In this document: piece after piece, positions 4,842-7,677 of the stretch | How the letters are laid out: each line of letters starts with the position of its first letter | How positions within the stretch are numbered: the stretch's first letter is position 1 | Source: Candidatus Nealsoniibacteriota bacterium | Lineage (GTDB): Bacteria > Patescibacteriota > Minisyncoccia > Minisyncoccales > RBG-13-42-11 | Length of the DNA stretch: 7,677 bases | Direction of reading: 5' to 3' | NCBI GenBank assembly: GCA_003556525.1 | Contig: PWRH01000024.1 | Location: 1 to 7,677, forward strand | Made by a program: the position numbers and the translations under genes | Notes under the pieces: model-generated | What the model was told of the DNA's origin: nothing | What the model saw: only the letters and a program-made list of their open reading frames with translations | The model's database searches: none

Positions 4842-7633
4842 ATAATAAAAATCAAAATAATAATTTTTTTCATGCAAAGCCTATCCAGGAAGTAGTGGAA
4901 GAATTTTCATCACACATGGCAGAGGGATTAACCTTAAAAGATGCCAAAGACCGGCTGGAAGAAATAGGCCCTAACGAGATACCGGAGAAAAAGGCTGTTC
5001 ATCCTTTTTTTGTATTTTTAAAACAATTTCATTCCTGGCTGATTTATATTCTTATTGGTGCAGCCATTTTTTCTTTTCTAACCGGCCATATTTTTGATGT
5101 TTATATAATTTTGGCTGTTCTTTTTTTTAATGCCACTATCGGCTTTATTCAGGAATATAAGGCGGAAAGAGCAATTAGTGCTTTAAAAAAAATGGTCGTT
5201 CCTTTCGCCAAAGTTATTAGAGGAAGCGAGCTTTTAAAAATTCCGGCCAGAGAGCTTGTGCCCGGCGATATAATTTTATTGGAAGAGGGCGACAGAATTC
5301 CGGCTGATGCCAGGCTGCTTGAAATTAAAAATTTTATGACCATGGAAGCAGCTTTAACAGGAGAGTCTACCTCAATAAGCAAAAATCTTAAAGAGCTTCC
5401 GGAAAAAACGGGTTTGTCAGATCAGAAAAATATGGCTTGGCTTGGAACATTTGTTGCTGCAGGTCAAGCAAGGGCAATTGTAACCGCAACAGGACCAAAA
5501 ACCGCTTTGGGAAAAATCGCTCAAAGTTTGGGAAAAATTGAAACTCCCAAAACCCACTTTAAAGAAAAAACCGATTTATTGGCCAAGCAAATGGGCGGAA
5601 TTGCCATAGCATCCGCTTTTCTTGTTTTTTTTATTGGCTTTACTATTAAGCAACTGGATTTTGTAGAAATTTTTCGTTTTACCGTTGCTACCTTGGTTTC
5701 ATCTATTCCTGAAGGGCTGCCTGCAATATTGGTGATTGTTTTGGCTGTGGGTGCCCATAGAATGGCTAAAAGAAATGCTATTGTTAGAACTCTTCAGGCA
5801 ACGGAAAGCTTGGGAGTGGCCAACATTATTGCAACCGACAAAACAGGTACTTTGACTCAAAATACAATGGACGTTAAGAAGATAATTTTATTGAGTCAGG
5901 AAGAAATTAAAGTTTCCGGAGACGGTTGGAAGCCGGAAGGTGATTTTTTTCAAAATAAAGAAACAATTTTTCCTTTGGAAAATCCGCAACTAAGAAAGCT
6001 TTTGCATATTGCCGGCATATGTAACAATGCCAGATTAATAAAGGAAGAGGGAAACCATAGTCAATATAAAATTATTGGTGATCCCACTGAGGCAGCTTTG
6101 GTTGTTTTGGCTGAAAAAGCAGGCCTTAAAAAAGAAGTTTTACTTGAAAAAGAAAAAAGAATAGATGACTTACCTTTTAATTCGGAATTAAAATACAGGG
6201 CTTCTTTGGCAGTGCTTAATCAGGCCAACAATGAAAAGGAAATTTACATTGTCGGTGCGCCCGAAGCTGTTGTAAACGCTTCTTTATATGGACTTAAAGG
6301 TAAGGAAGAAAAAATTGACGAAAAAGAAAAGAAAGAAGTTTTAAAAAAGACAACAGATTTGGCAAGGCAGGGATTAAGAGTTATTGGTCTGGCCTATAAA
6401 AAAGTTTCTTCTGAAATCGACAAGCTTGACGAAAAAATGGTTGAAGAAATAGTTTTTGTCGGAGTGGTTGGGATGAAAGATCCGCCAAGACCGGAAGTAA
6501 AAGAAGCGATTAAAAAAACAAAAACAGCAGGAATCAGGGTAATTATGAAAACCGGCGACCACAAAGAAACAGCTCTGGCAATAGCTCAAGAAATAGGAAT
6601 GATTTCCACTGATGATGAAAGTCTGGCTTTGAGTCAAAAAGAATTGGAAGAAATGTCGGATAAGGAACTTGACCGAAAAGTTAATCAAGTTTCTGTTTTT
6701 GCCAGATTAACTCCTCAGATGAAGCTTAAAATTCTGGAAAGCTTGCAAAAACAGGGCTATATTGTAGCTATGACAGGCGATGGCGTTAATGACGCTTTAG
6801 CCCTAAAAAAGGCTGATATCGGCATTGCAATGGGTCAAATTGGCACTGATGTTGCCAGAGAAAGCAGTGCAATGGTTTTAACCGATGATAATTTTGCTTC
6901 GATTGTTAATGCAATAGAAGAAGGCAGGAATGTTTTTACCAATATTAAGCAATCAAGCTTATTTTTAATTACTACGAATCTGGCTGAAATCATTACATTA
7001 ATGACATCTTTAATTCTTGGTGCTTTATTTGTTTATTTTAATATTTTTGGAGAAATTTATTTAATTCTTTTACCTGCGACTATTTTATTTGTTAATTTAG
7101 TTACTGATGGTTTTGCCGTAGCTCCTTTGGCACTTGAGCCTCAACACGAAAATGTTTTAAATAGACCCCCTCGAAAAAGAGAAGAAAATATTTTATGTAA
7201 AGATGTTTTACCTTTTTTAATTTTAATGATCGTTATTATGGCCAGTTTAACTATTTTTACCTTTAATCTTTTTTATAATAACGATCACTTGGAAAAGGCT
7301 CGGGCCGGAGCTTTTGCAGTTATGGCCTTTACCCAGCTTTTTAATATTTTTAATATGAGAAGTCTTAATCAATCAATTTTTAAAATAGGGTTCTTTTCTA
7401 ACATATATATAGTGTTCGGGCTAATTGTTTCTATTTCTTTTATTCTTGGGGCACTTTTTATCGAACCTTTAGCAGAAAGATTTTTTATAGACCCTCACAT
7501 GGCTGCAGAGGTTCATAGCTTTGAAATGCTGAATTTATCTGAATTTCTGATCGTAGTTTTACTTTCTTCTTTGGTTTTGTGGAGTGGTGAAATTTATAAA
7601 TATTTCCAAAGAAAAAGAAATGTTTATTTTTAA
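4838..7633 (+). CDS. P2-type cation-transporting ATPase (Ca2+-ATPase-like)
   Basis: A 931-residue ion pump, full length for the P2A family. Order: N-terminal cation-ATPase domain (about 10-75), M1-M2 (about 58-105), actuator domain with T174-G-E-S177, M3-M4 with the ion-binding motif P291-E292-G-L-P, phosphorylation site D334 in DKTGTLT, nucleotide domain with FNSELKYRAS, T572-G-D574, hinge T646-G-D-G-V-N-D652, and M5-M10 to about 920. Ion ligands resemble SERCA: N714 and E717 in M5, and N753, T756 and D757 in M6 (NLVTDG). The M8 position of SERCA E908 appears to be Q833, which suggests an altered or missing first site. The usual Lys of the KGAPE motif is V472 (VGAPE). It most likely exports Ca2+ (possibly Mn2+) across the cytoplasmic membrane. 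The ATG has no Shine-Dalgarno. The gene end overlaps the next start by 14 nt. Confidence 0.93.
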   Translation: MNNKNQNNNFFHAKPIQEVVEEFSSHMAEGLTLKDAKDRLEEIGPNEIPEKKAVHPFFVFLKQFHSWLIYILIGAAIFSFLTGHIFDVYIILAVLFFNATIGFIQEYKAERAISALKKMVVPFAKVIRGSELLKIPARELVPGDIILLEEGDRIPADARLLEIKNFMTMEAALTGESTSISKNLKELPEKTGLSDQKNMAWLGTFVAAGQARAIVTATGPKTALGKIAQSLGKIETPKTHFKEKTDLLAKQMGGIAIASAFLVFFIGFTIKQLDFVEIFRFTVATLVSSIPEGLPAILVIVLAVGAHRMAKRNAIVRTLQATESLGVANIIATDKTGTLTQNTMDVKKIILLSQEEIKVSGDGWKPEGDFFQNKETIFPLENPQLRKLLHIAGICNNARLIKEEGNHSQYKIIGDPTEAALVVLAEKAGLKKEVLLEKEKRIDDLPFNSELKYRASLAVLNQANNEKEIYIVGAPEAVVNASLYGLKGKEEKIDEKEKKEVLKKTTDLARQGLRVIGLAYKKVSSEIDKLDEKMVEEIVFVGVVGMKDPPRPEVKEAIKKTKTAGIRVIMKTGDHKETALAIAQEIGMISTDDESLALSQKELEEMSDKELDRKVNQVSVFARLTPQMKLKILESLQKQGYIVAMTGDGVNDALALKKADIGIAMGQIGTDVARESSAMVLTDDNFASIVNAIEEGRNVFTNIKQSSLFLITTNLAEIITLMTSLILGALFVYFNIFGEIYLILLPATILFVNLVTDGFAVAPLALEPQHENVLNRPPRKREENILCKDVLPFLILMIVIMASLTIFTFNLFYNNDHLEKARAGAFAVMAFTQLFNIFNMRSLNQSIFKIGFFSNIYIVFGLIVSISFILGALFIEPLAERFFIDPHMAAEVHSFEMLNLSEFLIVVLLSSLVLWSGEIYKYFQRKRNVYF

Positions 7634-7677
7634 GTTTAAAAAATTTTTTTTGGTTTTTTTTCTTCTCTTGTTTTTCC
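7620..7677 (+). CDS. Start of a membrane or secreted protein, cut off by the window
   Basis: ATG 7620 overlaps the last 14 nt of the pump gene in another frame and stays open to the window end. It reads MFIFKFKKFFLVFFLLLFF: a lysine-bearing start followed by a strongly hydrophobic run, the shape of a signal peptide or membrane anchor. Its stop/start overlap with the pump suggests translational coupling. Only 19 codons are visible and the DNA is T-rich, which by itself encodes Phe/Leu, so it may be spurious. Confidence 0.45.
   Translation, partial: MFIFKFKKFFLVFFLLLFF

Noticed and set aside
4364..4873. 169-aa minus-strand ORF containing DGIRTRVAGLRTRSPEPLDDG
   Set aside because: This peptide is the translated antisense of the tRNA-Glu gene, a well-known spurious annotation; the frame also runs opposite to the small gene and into the pump start.
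5149..5382. Minus-strand ORF of 77 aa in the pump gene
   Set aside because: Antisense to the conserved actuator domain of the ATPase.
6374..6688. Minus-strand ORF of 104 aa in the pump gene
   Set aside because: Antisense to the nucleotide/phosphorylation domain region; low-complexity Phe-rich translation.

Overview
The window reads as part of a small, AT-rich bacterial genome, most likely Candidate Phyla Radiation / Patescibacteria (Parcubacteria-like). Four things point that way: the compact, mostly Shine-Dalgarno-less gene starts; a rearranged division/cell-wall (dcw) cluster; a secreted protein ending in a beta-rich 'AGEYTNILTYIATPTY' tail of a kind I recall from that group; and a shrunken Mur-ligase-like gene. 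The lineage is an inference from recalled family resemblance, not from a search.

All supported genes lie on the + strand. Left block (1-4173): the 3' part of mraZ, a secreted protein of unknown function, a 157-nt gap holding a striking 16-bp inverted repeat, then the tight run ftsL-like, ftsI and a degenerate MurF-like gene (5-nt gap, then an 11-nt overlap). In the usual order mraZ-rsmH-ftsL-ftsI-mur, rsmH is absent here and the secreted-protein gene stands in its place. FtsL and FtsI would act together at the septum: FtsL as a membrane/coiled-coil scaffold, FtsI as the transpeptidase. The Mur-like protein has lost its ATP site and C-terminal domain and cannot be a normal ligase.

Middle block (4174-4837): an AT-rich hairpin, a candidate promoter, and an unrecognised 110-aa gene with the only strong Shine-Dalgarno in the window and a TTG start. 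Its two-part terminator overlaps its own 3' end. A perfect 13-bp inverted repeat brackets this gene. A complete tRNA-Glu(CTC) begins just after the terminator and has its own terminator.

Right block (4838-7677): a full-length P2-type (Ca2+-ATPase-like) cation pump whose 3' end overlaps the start of another gene that runs off the window and begins with a signal-peptide-like stretch.

No intergenic stretch exceeds 300 nt. I see no CRISPR array, insertion sequence, rRNA or phage gene. The best leads are the degenerate Mur-ligase gene inside the division operon, the 16-bp inverted repeat in front of ftsL, and the 13-bp repeat bracketing the small unknown gene.
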